The notes: a model not told the origin generated them from the letters alone. Shown: positions 44,300 to 54,114, numbered from the stretch's first letter. The stretch: 64,000 bases of DNA from Caulobacter ginsengisoli (GCF_030814835.1 NZ_JAUSVS010000010.1:1-64000); one strand, 5' to 3'. Made by a program: numbers and translations.

Positions 44300-47278
44300 A
44301 TGGCTGACGACGCGGGCATCATCAACAAGGTCCTGACCGAGACCTCCTTCCTCTACGGCGGCAATGCCGCCTTCGTCGAGGACCTGCACGAGCGCTGGGC
44401 GAACGATCCGGGCTCGGTCGATCCCAGCTGGGCCGCCTTCTTCGCCAGCCTCACCGACCAGGCCGCCCAGGTCAAAGCCAGCGCCGTCAAGCCGAGCTGG
44501 ACCCATGTCTCCGCCCCGACGGCGCGCCCCGACTGGCTGTCGGCCATCGACGGCCTCTGGCCCGCCGTGGAAGCCAAGCTCGGCAAGGCCATCGCCGACC
44601 GCGCTGTCGCCCCGGCCACCGCGCCCGCGGTCGCCCCCACCACCGAAGCCATCCGCGCCGCCACCCTCGACTCGCTGCGGGCGGTGATGATGATCCGCGC
44701 CTTCCGCATGCGCGGCCACCTGCAGGCCAAGCTCGACCCGCTCGGCATCGCCACCACGCCGGGCGACGCCAGCGAACTGGACCCGGCCACCTACGGCTTT
44801 TCCGACGCCGACCTCGACCGGCCGATCTTCCTGGATTTCGTGCTGGGCCTGGAGACCGCCAGCCTGCGCGAAATCCTCGCCATACTGCGCCGCACCTACT
44901 GCGGCACGGTCGGCGTGCAGTACATGCACATCTCCAATCCGCAGGAGAAGGCCTGGCTGCAGGAGCGCATCGAGGGGCGCGACAAGGAGATCGTCTTCAC
45001 GCCCCAGGGCAAGATCGCCATCCTCAAGAAGCTGATCGAGGCCGAGGGCTTCGAGCGCTTCCTGCACAAGCGCTTCCCCGGCACCAAGCGCTTCGGGCTG
45101 GACGGCGGCGAGGCCATGGTCCCGGCCCTGGAGCAGATGATCAAGCGCGGCGGCGCCTTGGGGGTGAAGGACATCGTCATCGGCATGCCCCACCGGGGCC
45201 GGCTGAACGTCCTGGCCGCGGTGATGGGCAAGCCCTACCACATCATCTTCCACGAGTTTCAGGGCGGCTCGTCGCTGCCCTCGGACATCGAGGGCTCGGG
45301 CGATGTCAAATACCACCTGGGCGCCTCGTCGGACCGCAGCTTCGACGACAACATCGTCCACCTGTCGCTGACCGCCAATCCCAGCCACCTGGAAATCGTC
45401 AACCCGGTGGTGATCGGCAAGGTGCGGGCCAAGCAGGCCTTCACCCTGCGCGAGACGCCAGACGCCGGCCGCGGCCATGTCATGCCCCTGCTGCTGCACG
45501 GCGACGCGGCCTTCGCCGGCCAGGGCGTGGTGGCCGAGTGCTTCGCGCTGTCGGGCCTGAAGGGCTACCGCACCGGCGGCACCATCCACTTCATCGTCAA
45601 CAACCAGATCGGCTTCACCACCGATCCGCGCTTCTCGCGCTCCAGCCCCTATCCCTCGGATGTGGCGCTGATGGTCGAGGCGCCCATCTTCCACTGCAAC
45701 GGCGACGACCCCGAGGCGGTGACCTTCGTCGCCAAGGTGGCCACCGAATACCGCCAGCAGTTCGGCAAGGACGTGGTGGTCGACATGTTCTGCTATCGGC
45801 GGTTCGGTCACAACGAGGGCGACGACCCCACGATGACCCAGCCCCTGATGTACGCCCGCATCAAGGACCAGCCCTCGACCCGCGAGATCTACGGCAAGCG
45901 GCTGGTCGAGGAGGGCGTGGCCACCGCCGCCGAGGTCGACGGCTGGGTGGCCGAGTTCGCCGCCTTCCTCGACGCCGAGTTCGAGGCCGGCAAGACCTAT
46001 CACGCCAACAAGGCCGACTGGCTGGATGGGAAGTGGGCCGGGTTCGCCCAGCCGCTCGACGAGGAGCGCCGGGGCACGACGGGCGTGCCGCTGCGGAAGC
46101 TCAAGGACATCGGCGAGCGCATCACCACCATTCCCGAAGGCTTCGACGCCCACAAGACCGTGCGCCGGGCCATCGACAACCGCCGGGCCGCCATCGAGAG
46201 CGGCGAGAACCTCGACTGGGGGACGGCCGAGCACCTAGCCTTCGCCACCCTGCTGGACGAAGGCTTCCCGGTTCGTCTCAGCGGCCAGGACAGCGTGCGC
46301 GGCACCTTCGTGCAGCGCCATAGCGACCTGATCGACCAGACCAGCGAGGCGCACTACACGCCGCTGAACAACATCCGCCCCGGCCAGGCGCCCTATGAGG
46401 TCATCGACTCGGCCCTGTCGGAAGAGGCGGTGCTGGGCTTCGAATACGGTTTCAGCCTGGCCGACCCCAACACCCTGACCATCTGGGAGGCGCAGTTCGG
46501 CGACTTCGTGAACGGCGCCCAGGTGGTCATCGACCAGTTCATCGCCTCGGGCGAGCGCAAGTGGCTGCGGATGAGCGGCCTGGTGATGCTGCTGCCGCAC
46601 GGCTACGAGGGCCAGGGGCCGGAACACTCGTCGGCCCGGCTGGAGCGCTTCCTGCAGTCCTGCGCCGAGGACAACCTGCAGGTCCTCAACTGCTCGACCC
46701 CGGCCAACTATTTCCACGCCCTGCGCCGGCAGATGCACCGCGAGTTCCGCAAGCCCCTGATCGTCATGACCCCCAAGTCGCTGTTGCGGCACAAGAAGGC
46801 GGTGTCGAATCTCAGCGACCTGGCCGAGGGCTCCAGCTTCCACCGGGTGATGGTCGACGGGGCCGAAGCCGGCTGCGATGTCGGCGGCATCACGCTGAAG
46901 CCGGATGCGGAGATCACGCGGGTCGTCATGTGCTCAGGCAAGGTCTATCACGACCTGGTCGACGCCCGGGCCAAGGCCGGCCGCGACGACGTCTACCTGC
47001 TGCGCATCGAGCAGTTCTATCCCTGGCCGCTGAAGTCGGTGAGCCAGGTGCTGGCGCGGTTCCGGGGCGCCGAGCTGGTCTGGTGCCAGGAAGAACCCAA
47101 GAACATGGGCGGCTGGACCTTCATCGACCCCTGGCTGGAACTGACCCTGGCGCGGATGGACATCAAGGCCAAGCGGGCCCGCTATGTCGGCCGCCCGGCC
47201 TCGGCCTCGACCGCCGCCGGCCTGATGAGCCGCCACCTGAAAGAACTCGAAGCCTTCCTCGCCGAAGCCTTCGCCTAG
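44300..47278 (+). CDS. sucA: 2-oxoglutarate dehydrogenase E1 component
   Basis: A thiamine-diphosphate decarboxylase of the 2-oxoglutarate dehydrogenase complex. Its 992 residues are the usual size. The N-terminal E2-binding stretch is FLYGGNAAFVEDLHERWAND. Active-site landmarks are IGMPHRGRLNVLA (near 295), the diphosphate/Mg region HGDAAFAGQGVVAE, NNQIGFTTDPRFSRS, and later HGYEGQGPEHSS. It is followed by sucB after 21 bases. Confidence 0.97.
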   Translation: MADDAGIINKVLTETSFLYGGNAAFVEDLHERWANDPGSVDPSWAAFFASLTDQAAQVKASAVKPSWTHVSAPTARPDWLSAIDGLWPAVEAKLGKAIADRAVAPATAPAVAPTTEAIRAATLDSLRAVMMIRAFRMRGHLQAKLDPLGIATTPGDASELDPATYGFSDADLDRPIFLDFVLGLETASLREILAILRRTYCGTVGVQYMHISNPQEKAWLQERIEGRDKEIVFTPQGKIAILKKLIEAEGFERFLHKRFPGTKRFGLDGGEAMVPALEQMIKRGGALGVKDIVIGMPHRGRLNVLAAVMGKPYHIIFHEFQGGSSLPSDIEGSGDVKYHLGASSDRSFDDNIVHLSLTANPSHLEIVNPVVIGKVRAKQAFTLRETPDAGRGHVMPLLLHGDAAFAGQGVVAECFALSGLKGYRTGGTIHFIVNNQIGFTTDPRFSRSSPYPSDVALMVEAPIFHCNGDDPEAVTFVAKVATEYRQQFGKDVVVDMFCYRRFGHNEGDDPTMTQPLMYARIKDQPSTREIYGKRLVEEGVATAAEVDGWVAEFAAFLDAEFEAGKTYHANKADWLDGKWAGFAQPLDEERRGTTGVPLRKLKDIGERITTIPEGFDAHKTVRRAIDNRRAAIESGENLDWGTAEHLAFATLLDEGFPVRLSGQDSVRGTFVQRHSDLIDQTSEAHYTPLNNIRPGQAPYEVIDSALSEEAVLGFEYGFSLADPNTLTIWEAQFGDFVNGAQVVIDQFIASGERKWLRMSGLVMLLPHGYEGQGPEHSSARLERFLQSCAEDNLQVLNCSTPANYFHALRRQMHREFRKPLIVMTPKSLLRHKKAVSNLSDLAEGSSFHRVMVDGAEAGCDVGGITLKPDAEITRVVMCSGKVYHDLVDARAKAGRDDVYLLRIEQFYPWPLKSVSQVLARFRGAELVWCQEEPKNMGGWTFIDPWLELTLARMDIKAKRARYVGRPASASTAAGLMSRHLKELEAFLAEAFA

Positions 47279-47299
47279 ACCCCGAGTAAGAAGAAGACC

Positions 47300-48547
47300 A
47301 TGGCCGACATCATGACCCCCGCCCTCGGGGAATCCGTCACCGAGGCGACGATCGCCCGCTGGACCAAGAAGCCCGGCGACGCCGTCAAGAAGGACGAGAT
47401 CCTGGTCGAGCTGGAGACCGACAAGGTCAGCCTGGAAGTCGCCTCGCCCGCCGACGGGGTGCTGGAGAGCATCGCGGCCAATGACGGCGACACGGTCGTC
47501 CCCGGCGCCTTGCTGGGCCGGGTGAGCGAAGGCGCGACCGCCGCCGCCAAGCCGGCCGCCAAGGCGGCGGAACCTGCGAAAGAGCCTGAGCCGGCCAAGG
47601 CCGCCGAACCCGCCAAGGCTCCGGAACCCGCGCCCGCCCCCAAGGCTGCCGAGCCAGCCGCCGCGTCCGCCCAACCGCTGGCTCCATCAGTGCAGCGCAT
47701 CGTTTCCGAGACGGGGCTGGACCCGGCCACCGTCCCCGGCTCGGGCAAGGACGGCCGCATCACCAAGGGCGACGCCCTGGCCGCGCTGGACGCCAGGGCC
47801 GCCGCCCCGCCGCCCGCCGCGGCCCCCGCCGCGCCGCGCGCCACCCATGAGCGCGAGGAGCGGGTCCGCATGACCCGCCTGCGCCAGACCATCGCCCGGC
47901 GGCTGAAGGAGGCCCAGACCAACGCCGCCATGCTGACCACCTTCAACGAGGTGGACATGACCGCGATCATGGCCATCCGGGCCCAGTACAAGGACGTCTT
48001 CGAGAAGACCCACGGCGTGAAGCTGGGCTTCATGAGCTTCTTCGTCCGCGCCTGCGTGGCGGCGCTCAAGCAGGTGCCCGACGTCAACGCCGAGATCGAC
48101 GGCCAGGACCTGATCTACAAGAACCACTACGACATCGGGGTCGCCGTCGGCACCGAGAAGGGCTTGGTCGTGCCGGTCGTGCGTGACGCCGACGCCATGA
48201 GCCTGGCCGGGATCGAGAAGGCCATCGGGGCGCTGGGCAAGAAGGCCCGCGACGGCCATCTGGCCATCGAGGACATGCAGGGCGGCACCTTCACCATCTC
48301 CAACGGCGGGGTCTATGGCTCGCTGATGTCGACCCCGATCCTCAACGCCCCGCAGTCGGGCATCCTGGGCATGCACAAGATCCAGGACCGGCCGATGGTC
48401 GTGAACGGTCAGATCGTCATCCGCCCGATGATGTATCTGGCGCTCAGCTACGACCACCGGGTGGTCGACGGCCAGGGGGCGGTGACCTTCCTGGTCCACG
48501 TCAAGGAAGCGCTCGAGGATCCGCAGCGGCTGTTGCTGGACCTCTAG
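47300..48547 (+). CDS. sucB: 2-oxoglutarate dehydrogenase E2 (dihydrolipoyl succinyltransferase)
   Basis: 415 residues: an N-terminal lipoyl domain with the lipoylated Lys in [12 protein letters not shown], an Ala/Pro/Lys-rich hinge (~90-125), the E3-binding domain ([20 protein letters not shown]), and a C-terminal catalytic domain with [14 protein letters not shown]. It forms the core of the complex with SucA and the LpdA encoded downstream. Confidence 0.97.
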   Translation: MADIMTPALGESVTEATIARWTKKPGDAVKKDEILVELETDKVSLEVASPADGVLESIAANDGDTVVPGALLGRVSEGATAAAKPAAKAAEPAKEPEPAKAAEPAKAPEPAPAPKAAEPAAASAQPLAPSVQRIVSETGLDPATVPGSGKDGRITKGDALAALDARAAAPPPAAAPAAPRATHEREERVRMTRLRQTIARRLKEAQTNAAMLTTFNEVDMTAIMAIRAQYKDVFEKTHGVKLGFMSFFVRACVAALKQVPDVNAEIDGQDLIYKNHYDIGVAVGTEKGLVVPVVRDADAMSLAGIEKAIGALGKKARDGHLAIEDMQGGTFTISNGGVYGSLMSTPILNAPQSGILGMHKIQDRPMVVNGQIVIRPMMYLALSYDHRVVDGQGAVTFLVHVKEALEDPQRLLLDL

Positions 48548-48584
48548 GCCTGGGCCATGGTGGGTCCCAACCTCGGGGAACGCC

Positions 48585-49076
48585 ATGTCGGACGACGCCA
48601 ATCCACAGCCTGAAGCGGCGCCGACGCCCGGCGCCGGCGCATGGCTGCCCTTGTCGCTGGCCGCCGGGGCCGCGGCGGTGTTCCACGCCATCCCGCCGCT
48701 CTGCACCCTGGCGGAGAAGGCGGGCCTGGGCCGCCAGCTCTGGCATCCGATCGACCGGCTTTCGCCCTTTCTCTGGGAACGGCTGATCCATGCCCGGCTG
48801 ACCGCCGGCTGGTGGCAGACCGGCCTTGGCCTGGTGGAAGTGGCGCTCTGCATCGCGGCCCTGACCCAGGCCCGTCGCCGGCTGACCCTCGCGGCGATGC
48901 TGTTCGCGGGCGCGGCTATCCTAAACGGGGCCGACTGGTTCCTGAGCTTCGACCTGCTGCACAATCCAGCCATCAACGACCCCGAACGGCGGGCGGCGAT
49001 CACCTTCGCGGTGAGCGAACTGGCCCTGGCCCTGCTGCTCTGGCTGCGGGTGCGGTCCGCCGGCCGGAGCCGCTGA
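48585..49076 (+). CDS. Small membrane protein of unknown function
   Basis: 163 residues with four hydrophobic segments (WLPLSLAAGAAAVFHAIPPL; LGLVEVALCIAALTQ; LTLAAMLFAGAAILNGADWF; VSELALALLLWLRV). No family recognised. It lies between sucB and the DUF2007 gene and overlaps the latter by 1 base, so it is probably in the operon. Confidence 0.7.
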   Translation: MSDDANPQPEAAPTPGAGAWLPLSLAAGAAAVFHAIPPLCTLAEKAGLGRQLWHPIDRLSPFLWERLIHARLTAGWWQTGLGLVEVALCIAALTQARRRLTLAAMLFAGAAILNGADWFLSFDLLHNPAINDPERRAAITFAVSELALALLLWLRVRSAGRSR

Positions 49077-49453
49077 TGGATCAGGTTCGCATCGGCCGCT
49101 ACATCGACCTGCAGGAGGCCCAGATCGCGGCCGGCATGCTGCAGGCCCAGGGTTTCGCCGTACACCTGCAGAACGAGCAGCTTGGCGCTGTCGATTTTCT
49201 GGTTCGCCAGGCCATCGGCGGCTTCGGGATCTGGGTCCCGGAGGACGAGGCTGAGGACGCCAAGGCGGTGCTGGACGAGGCGGCGGCGCGGGCGGCCGAC
49301 TTCGAGCCGGATCCCGAGATCGCCGCCAGGCCCCGGCGGCTGTCAGTGCGGATTCTGGGCTATGTTGTCTATGCCGGGCTTGGCCTGGCGGCGCTCAGCA
49401 TGCTGTTCGCCATCGGCTCATTCCTCTACCGAGGCTTCTTCGGCAGCGATTGA
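49076..49453 (+). CDS. DUF2007-type putative signal-transducing protein with C-terminal TM
   Basis: 125 residues. The DUF2007 fold is at the N-terminus (RIGRYIDLQEAQIAAGMLQA; GFAVHLQNEQ; GIWVPEDEAEDAKAVL). This family resembles GlnB-like ferredoxin folds. A single TM helix is at ~100-120 (ILGYVVYAGLGLAALSMLFA). The ATG shares one base with the previous stop. Function is unknown. Confidence 0.82.
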   Translation: MDQVRIGRYIDLQEAQIAAGMLQAQGFAVHLQNEQLGAVDFLVRQAIGGFGIWVPEDEAEDAKAVLDEAAARAADFEPDPEIAARPRRLSVRILGYVVYAGLGLAALSMLFAIGSFLYRGFFGSD

Positions 49454-49584
49454 ACCGGTTGCCTTGACCCCCCGCCTTGCCTTGGGTCCCCGTCGGCGGT
49501 AAGGCGCCCACCTCTCCGGCCCGGCTGCAAAGCGCGGGCCGGATGCTTATCTGAGCGGCGAGTCGAGAAGCGGAAGGCTGAGGC

Positions 49585-50982
49585 ATGGCGGACTATGACG
49601 TGGTGATCATCGGGGGCGGTCCCGGCGGCTACAACGCGGCCATCCGGGCCGGCCAGCTGGGCCTCAAGGCCGCCTGCGTCGAGAAGCGCGAGACCCTGGG
49701 CGGCACATGCCTCAACGTCGGCTGCATCCCGTCGAAAGCCCTGCTGCACGCCTCGGAGATGTTCGAACTGGCCGGCAAGGATTTCGCCAGCCTGGGCATC
49801 GACGTCACCCCCAAGCTCAACCTGCCGCAGATGATGGCCCAGAAGGCCGACAGCGTCGGGGCCCTGACCAAGGGCATCGAGTTCCTGTTCAAGAAGAACA
49901 AGGTCGAGTGGATCAAGGGGGCCGGCAAGATCGCCGGTCCCGGCAAGGTGGAGGTCACCGCCGCCGACGGGTCGGTCGAGACCCACAACGCCAAAAACAT
50001 CGTCATCGCCACCGGCTCGGAGCCCGCCGGCCTGCCCGGCGTCACCGTCGACCAGCAGCGCATCGTCGATTCCACCGGCGCCCTGAACATCCCCGAAGTG
50101 CCCGGCAGCCTGGTGGTGATCGGGGCCGGGATCATCGGCCTGGAGCTGGGCTCGGTCTGGCGCCGGCTGGGGGCGGAAGTCACCGTGGTCGAATATCTCG
50201 ACCGCATCTGCCCGGGCATGGACGAGGAAACCGCCAAGACCTTCCAGCGCTCGCTGACCAAGCAGGGCATGCGCTTCCAGTTGGGGGCCAAGGTGACGGG
50301 GGCCGAGGCGGGCGGGTCGAGCGTCAAGCTGACCTTCGAGCCCGTGAAGGGCGGCGAGGCCCAGACCATCGAGGCCAACTATGTCCTGCTGGCCATCGGG
50401 CGGCGGCCCTATACCGAGGGGCTGGGGCTGGAGAGCGTGGGGATCACCCCGGACAAGCGCGGCTTCATCGAGACCGACCACTTCAAGACCAGCGCGCCGG
50501 GCGTCTGGGCCGTCGGCGACACCACCCACGGCCCGATGCTGGCCCACAAGGCCGAGGACGAGGGCGTCGCCTGCATCGAGCTGATCGCCGGCAAGGCGGG
50601 CCATGTGAACTACGATGTCATTCCGAGCGTGGTCTACACCTGGCCGGAGGTCGCCTGGGTCGGCAAGACCGAGGAGGAGCTGAAGGCCGCCGGGGTCGCC
50701 TACAAGGCCGGCAAGTTCCCCTTCACCGCCAACGCCCGCGCCAAGGTCAACCACGAGGCCGAGGGCTTCGTGAAGGTCCTGGCGGACGCGGTGACCGACA
50801 AGGTGCTGGGCGTCCACATGATCGGCCCCCAGGTCGGCGAGATGATCGGCGAATACTGCGTGGCGATGGAGTTCTCGGCGGCGTCGGAAGACATCGCGCG
50901 GACGTGCCACCCCCACCCCACGCGGTCCGAGGCGTTGCGCCAGGCGGCGATGGGGGTCGAGGGGTGGACGATGCAGGCCTGA
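49585..50982 (+). CDS. lpdA: Dihydrolipoamide dehydrogenase (E3)
   Basis: A flavoprotein disulfide reductase serving the 2-oxoglutarate dehydrogenase complex encoded just upstream. Its 465 residues show FAD binding [20 protein letters not shown], redox disulfide [20 protein letters not shown] binding [33 protein letters not shown], and the C-terminal catalytic His in [11 protein letters not shown]. Confidence 0.97.
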   Translation: MADYDVVIIGGGPGGYNAAIRAGQLGLKAACVEKRETLGGTCLNVGCIPSKALLHASEMFELAGKDFASLGIDVTPKLNLPQMMAQKADSVGALTKGIEFLFKKNKVEWIKGAGKIAGPGKVEVTAADGSVETHNAKNIVIATGSEPAGLPGVTVDQQRIVDSTGALNIPEVPGSLVVIGAGIIGLELGSVWRRLGAEVTVVEYLDRICPGMDEETAKTFQRSLTKQGMRFQLGAKVTGAEAGGSSVKLTFEPVKGGEAQTIEANYVLLAIGRRPYTEGLGLESVGITPDKRGFIETDHFKTSAPGVWAVGDTTHGPMLAHKAEDEGVACIELIAGKAGHVNYDVIPSVVYTWPEVAWVGKTEEELKAAGVAYKAGKFPFTANARAKVNHEAEGFVKVLADAVTDKVLGVHMIGPQVGEMIGEYCVAMEFSAASEDIARTCHPHPTRSEALRQAAMGVEGWTMQA

Positions 50983-51030
50983 CGACGGCGCTCTTCACCG
51001 CGCCCAGGCCTATCGTCTGTGGCGGGGGCC

Positions 51031-51118
51031 ATTTCGGTGACAGTTTACTTAATTCGCTCTGAGCGCACCCACGCCTGACGATGATCCAAGGGCGAATTAA
51101 GTAAACTGTCACCGAAAT
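51031..51118. repeat. Perfect 26-base inverted repeat (ATTTCGGTGACAGTTTACTT)
   Basis: The arm ATTTCGGTGACAGTTTACTT-AATTCG (51031-51056) is exactly complementary to 51093-51118. The 36-base centre is GC-rich. The arms are far more A/T-rich than the surrounding DNA, so the element looks imported. It lies after lpdA and could fold as a terminator-like stem or be a small non-autonomous mobile element. Confidence 0.88.
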
Positions 51119-51170
51119 CACCCGAGGGCGCTGCCGCATCTCGTCCGCAATGTAGCGCTGTCAGCTCTGG

Positions 51171-51328
51171 GAACCCTTCCTCCTCGATGGAGGAAGGGCA
51201 GGGTTGGTGGTGCGCGCTTGGAGCCTGGGCGAAAAACGCAGGGTGGCGTGGGCGCCTCCCCGAGTGCTTCCGGAAGCGCTATGCCACCACCACCATCCCC
51301 GCCCTTCCTCCATCGAGGAGGAAGGGAG
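51171..51328. repeat. Inverted repeat CCCTTCCTCCTCGATGGAGGAAGG family
   Basis: CCCTTCCTCCTCGATGGAGG (left, ~51174-51199) and CCTCCATCGAGGAGGAAGGG (right, ~51307-51327) are complementary, extended by GGTTGGTGGTG / CACCACCACCATC. Each arm is also a small hairpin. It lies directly next to the 51031-51118 element, so 425 bases between lpdA and the hydrolase gene are filled with two repeats and no gene. Confidence 0.85.
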
Positions 51329-51407
51329 CCGACTGTGGGCTTCATCGGCGCTTGGATTCCATTCCCCATCGACCTAGCTTTCCTCCCAACCACGGGAGGA
51401 CACGCGC

Positions 51408-52325
51408 ATGGCTGACGGCAATCAGGTCTGGAAGGATCCCGATATCGGCGCGGTGCGCGTGTTGCTGGAGCAGTTCTCGGCTATCGAGCAGCCCGGCCAG
51501 GACTGGGCCACCCGCCGCGCGGGCATGGATGCGTTCGGCGATATGAGCCCGCTGCCGGACGGCTGCGAGAAGGTCGAGCTCACCGTCGCGGGTATCCCCT
51601 GCGAGAAACTCACCCCCGCCGGCGCCGACCAGACCAAGGCCCTGCTCTACCTGCATGGCGGCGGCTATTGCGTGGGCAGTCCCAAGAGCCACCGGGGCCT
51701 GGCCGCCCGGCTGGCCGGCGAGATCAACGCCCCGGCCCTGGTGCCCGACTACCGCATGGCCCCCGAGCATCCCTTCCCGGCGGCGGTCGAGGATGCGGTC
51801 GCCTGCTATCGCCATCTGCTGGATGAGGGCGTCGCGCCCGGTCGCATCGCCATCTCCGGCGACAGCGCCGGCGGCGGGCTGACCCTGGCCACCGCGCTCG
51901 CCATCCGCGCCAATGGCCTGCCGCAGCCGGGCTGCCTGTTCGCCATCAGCCCCTGGGCCAATCTCGCCCAGCAGGGCGCGGCCTATGAGGTTCTGGCGGG
52001 GGTCGACCCGATGCTGACCAAGGCGGGCCTCGACGAGTTCGCCGCGACCTATCTGAACGGCCATTCGGTCAGCGACCCACTCGCCTCGCCGGCCCTGGCC
52101 GACTACGCCGGCATCGCCCCGCTGCTGATCCATGCCGGCGGGGCCGAGATCCTGGCCTCCGACGCTATCGCCGTTGCCGAGAAGGCCGGCCTGGCCGGGG
52201 TGGATGTCCGCGTGGAGATCTGGCCCGAGATGATCCATGTCTGGCACGCCTTCTTCACCCAGCTGGGCGCGGGCCGGCGGGCGATCAGCGAGGCCAGCGC
52301 CTGGATGAACGCCAGGCTGGGCTAG
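51408..52325 (+). CDS. Alpha/beta hydrolase of the hormone-sensitive-lipase family
   Basis: A 305-residue esterase. The oxyanion motif HGGGYCVGS is near residue 82, the nucleophile Ser is in ISGDSAGGGL (~152), acid Asp in VDVRVE-type region (~270), and His in MIHVWHAFF (~284). There is no signal peptide. GGGAGGA lies before the ATG. The ankyrin gene starts 5 bases after its stop, so they are co-transcribed. Confidence 0.93.
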   Translation: MADGNQVWKDPDIGAVRVLLEQFSAIEQPGQDWATRRAGMDAFGDMSPLPDGCEKVELTVAGIPCEKLTPAGADQTKALLYLHGGGYCVGSPKSHRGLAARLAGEINAPALVPDYRMAPEHPFPAAVEDAVACYRHLLDEGVAPGRIAISGDSAGGGLTLATALAIRANGLPQPGCLFAISPWANLAQQGAAYEVLAGVDPMLTKAGLDEFAATYLNGHSVSDPLASPALADYAGIAPLLIHAGGAEILASDAIAVAEKAGLAGVDVRVEIWPEMIHVWHAFFTQLGAGRRAISEASAWMNARLG

Positions 52326-52330
52326 CCGCC

Positions 52331-52930
52331 GTGGCGCTGCCCGACCTGCTGCAGGCCATTGTCGACGGCGACGGAGCGCTGGCCGAACGGTTGCTGGCCG
52401 AAACGCCCGGCCTGGCCACGGCGGTCTCGCGCGCGGGGGCGACGCGGCAGGACGCCAGCCCGCACTTTTTCCAGGCCATCACCCACTATCTCTATGCCGG
52501 CGACACCGCCCTGCACATCGCCGCGGCGGCCTATCGCCCGGAGATCGCCAGGACGCTGATCGGGCTTGGGGCGTCGGTCCGGGCCGCCAACCGGCGCGGC
52601 GCCCGGCCGCTGCACTACGCCGCCGACGGCCATCCGGACTCGCCCGGCTGGAACCCGACGACCCAGGCGGCGACCATCGCCGTGCTGCTGGCCGCCGGGG
52701 CCGACCCCAACGCCGCCGACAGGAGCGGGACCACGCCCCTGCATCGGGCCGTGCGCACCGGCTGCGCCGGGGCCGTGCGGGCCCTGCTGGCGGGCGGCGC
52801 CGATCCCCGGCGTGACAACGGGCGGGGTTCGACGCCGGTCAAGCTGGCGGAAATCACCACGGGCCGGGGCGGCAGCGGCTCGCCGACGGCCCGGGCGCTG
52901 CAGGCGGAGATCCTGGAATTGCTGCGCTAG
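52331..52930 (+). CDS. Ankyrin-repeat protein
   Basis: 199 residues with about four ankyrin repeats (GDTALHIAAAAYRPEIARTL; ARPLHYAADGHPDSPGW; GTTPLHRAVRTGCAGAVRAL; STPVKLAE). GTG start at 52331. Probably a protein-binding partner; its neighbour is the esterase. No signal peptide. Confidence 0.85.
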   Translation: MALPDLLQAIVDGDGALAERLLAETPGLATAVSRAGATRQDASPHFFQAITHYLYAGDTALHIAAAAYRPEIARTLIGLGASVRAANRRGARPLHYAADGHPDSPGWNPTTQAATIAVLLAAGADPNAADRSGTTPLHRAVRTGCAGAVRALLAGGADPRRDNGRGSTPVKLAEITTGRGGSGSPTARALQAEILELLR

Positions 52931-52977
52931 GGTCAAGACTCAATTGCGATTGAGATAGTTCAAGAGCTCACCCCCCC

Positions 52978-53080
52978 CTCCGCTCATCCCCGCGAAAGCG
53001 GGGACCCAGGTGTTTTTCGTAGCTGACTTTCAGCCGTCCAGACCTGTCAGCATTGCCCTCAACAGCAAAAAGCCTGGGTC
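52978..53080. repeat. Truncated CCCCGCGAAAGCGGGG repeat, the junction with the mobile island
   Basis: The left arm and centre match the complete copy at 36590-36714 (CCGCTCATCCCCGCGAAAGC ... CCTGTCAG ... CAGCAAAAAGCCTGGGTC). The right arm should continue CCCCGCTTTCGCGGGGATGAG but stops after CCTGGGTC at 53080, and GCGTAGCC follows. The chromosomal element is thus broken at a single base. Confidence 0.88.
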
Positions 53081-53115
53081 GCGTAGCCTTTTTGGTACCG
53101 GGCGTTCCGGTTCGT

Positions 53116-53322
53116 TTGAAGGGCGATAGGACGAAATTCCGGGCCCGGCAAGGCGAGCGACTTGGGGCTCAGATTGAGCGCCGCCGCCGGCAGCTCGGAC
53201 TTTCGTGCGCGAGAGCCGCTGCGCTCATCGGCGTCACGCGCTGGACGCTCGGACTCTGGGAACAAGGGAAGCAAGAGCCGGCAGCGCGATACGGTTCGGC
53301 AATCGCTCGCTTCCTCACGTGA
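53116..53322 (+). CDS. XRE-type helix-turn-helix protein, probably 5'-truncated
   Basis: The frame encodes RLGAQIERRRRQLGLSCARA, AALIGVTRWTLGLWEQGKQE, PAARYGSAIARFLT, which is the HTH domain of a common family of small XRE proteins in mobile elements. Those relatives have ~30 residues before this domain. Here the only candidate starts are TTG codons, and the open frame runs back into the broken chromosomal repeat. The annotated TTG start is thus uncertain, and the gene may be a remnant left at the island edge. Confidence 0.6.
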   Translation: MKGDRTKFRARQGERLGAQIERRRRQLGLSCARAAALIGVTRWTLGLWEQGKQEPAARYGSAIARFLT

Positions 53323-53367
53323 AGGCGCGAGGCGACCGCCTCGCGCCTGGCTCCTGGAAGGTTGGGG

Positions 53368-53586
53368 TCATTGCTGACCCCGCGTCTCCTCCGTCCGCTC
53401 GGTGATGGTCCGCATCACGATGCGTCCATGCAGCGGCACCGCATCGCAGATGATGCTGAAGCCCTGCCCGTCCTTGTTCGGCCAGGCCGCGCCGATGGGG
53501 GTCCAGATCGCACCCTGGCCATCGCCAAGGACACGATACAGACGGTGGGTCGGCATGCGGGAGAGCAGTGGGGGTTGCTGAGCCAT
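53368..53586 (-). CDS. Small mobile-element protein of unknown function
   Basis: 72 residues with a good ribosome site (TAGGAGA) before the ATG. The sequence (MPTHRLYRVLGDGQGAIWTP, then IGAAWPNKDGQGFSIICDAV, then PLHGRIVMRTITE) resembles small proteins often seen on alphaproteobacterial conjugative elements beside DUF736-like genes. There is no domain I can name. The same strand as the ATPase genes suggests it belongs to the element. Confidence 0.7.
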   Translation of the reverse strand: MAQQPPLLSRMPTHRLYRVLGDGQGAIWTPIGAAWPNKDGQGFSIICDAVPLHGRIVMRTITERTEETRGQQ

Positions 53587-53934
53587 GGGAGATTTCTCCT
53601 AAGTCCGCCGCGGACCATTCCGCGGCTTCATGGGGAGACAAGGGAGTGGGCCAAGGAGCCGGCGGTCAGACCCCGCGCCCAAGGCGCGCCCGCAGGGAGC
53701 AAGCTGCACGGAGCGCACCTTGTGCGCGGAGGAAGCGATGCTGGGTTGACCGGCGGCGGGCCCGCTCCATGACGCTCCCCAAACGAAGCCGTGCATGGTT
53801 CGTGACCGCGCCGTCGGGAAGCTGCGCTGTTAGCCGTAAACGAACCTCACTGGCGGCAGCATCAAGCCGAACTTGAGGCCCACGCGGCGCGATCCGCAAG
53901 GCGCTGATTGGCACCCCTTCGGTAGCCCGGGGAC
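53587..53934. other. Gene-poor stretch inside the island
   Basis: 348 bases without a convincing gene. Contents: the hairpin CCGCGGACCATTCCGCGG near 53611-53628 (18 bases upstream of the 72-residue gene's ribosome site), and some short G/C palindromes. An 82-codon minus-strand opening (53666-53914) is unsupported. A transfer origin or regulatory region is possible but not shown. Confidence 0.4.
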
Positions 53935-54111
53935 TTAGTTTTCCGAGGTTGCGTCTATAACGGCGCCATCCTGGCGGGCCGCCTCAACGGCCGCGCGCTG
54001 CCATTCGAGCGCCAGCACCAAGAAGCGCGCTCGCCCTTCAGGGCTCTGAGTCTGCTCCGCCATCTCGGCAATTTCGGCGGCTTTGGCTAAGCATTGGGCG
54101 GCGCTACGCAT
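53935..54111 (-). CDS. Small helical protein (58 residues)
   Basis: It reads MRSAAQCLAKAAEIAEMAEQ, then TQSPEGRARFLVLALEWQRA, then AVEAARQDGAVIDATSEN. It is a two-helix protein and follows the ATPase gene after 3 bases on the same strand, so it is co-transcribed. Comparable short Ala-rich helical proteins are common in alphaproteobacteria, without known function. Confidence 0.7.
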   Translation of the reverse strand: MRSAAQCLAKAAEIAEMAEQTQSPEGRARFLVLALEWQRAAVEAARQDGAVIDATSEN

Positions 54112-54114
54112 CCG

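Noticed and set aside
53666..53914. Minus-strand 82-codon frame in the island's gene-poor stretch
   Set aside because: It is Arg/Ala-rich with a GTG start, no ribosome site and no motif. I could not separate it from chance.
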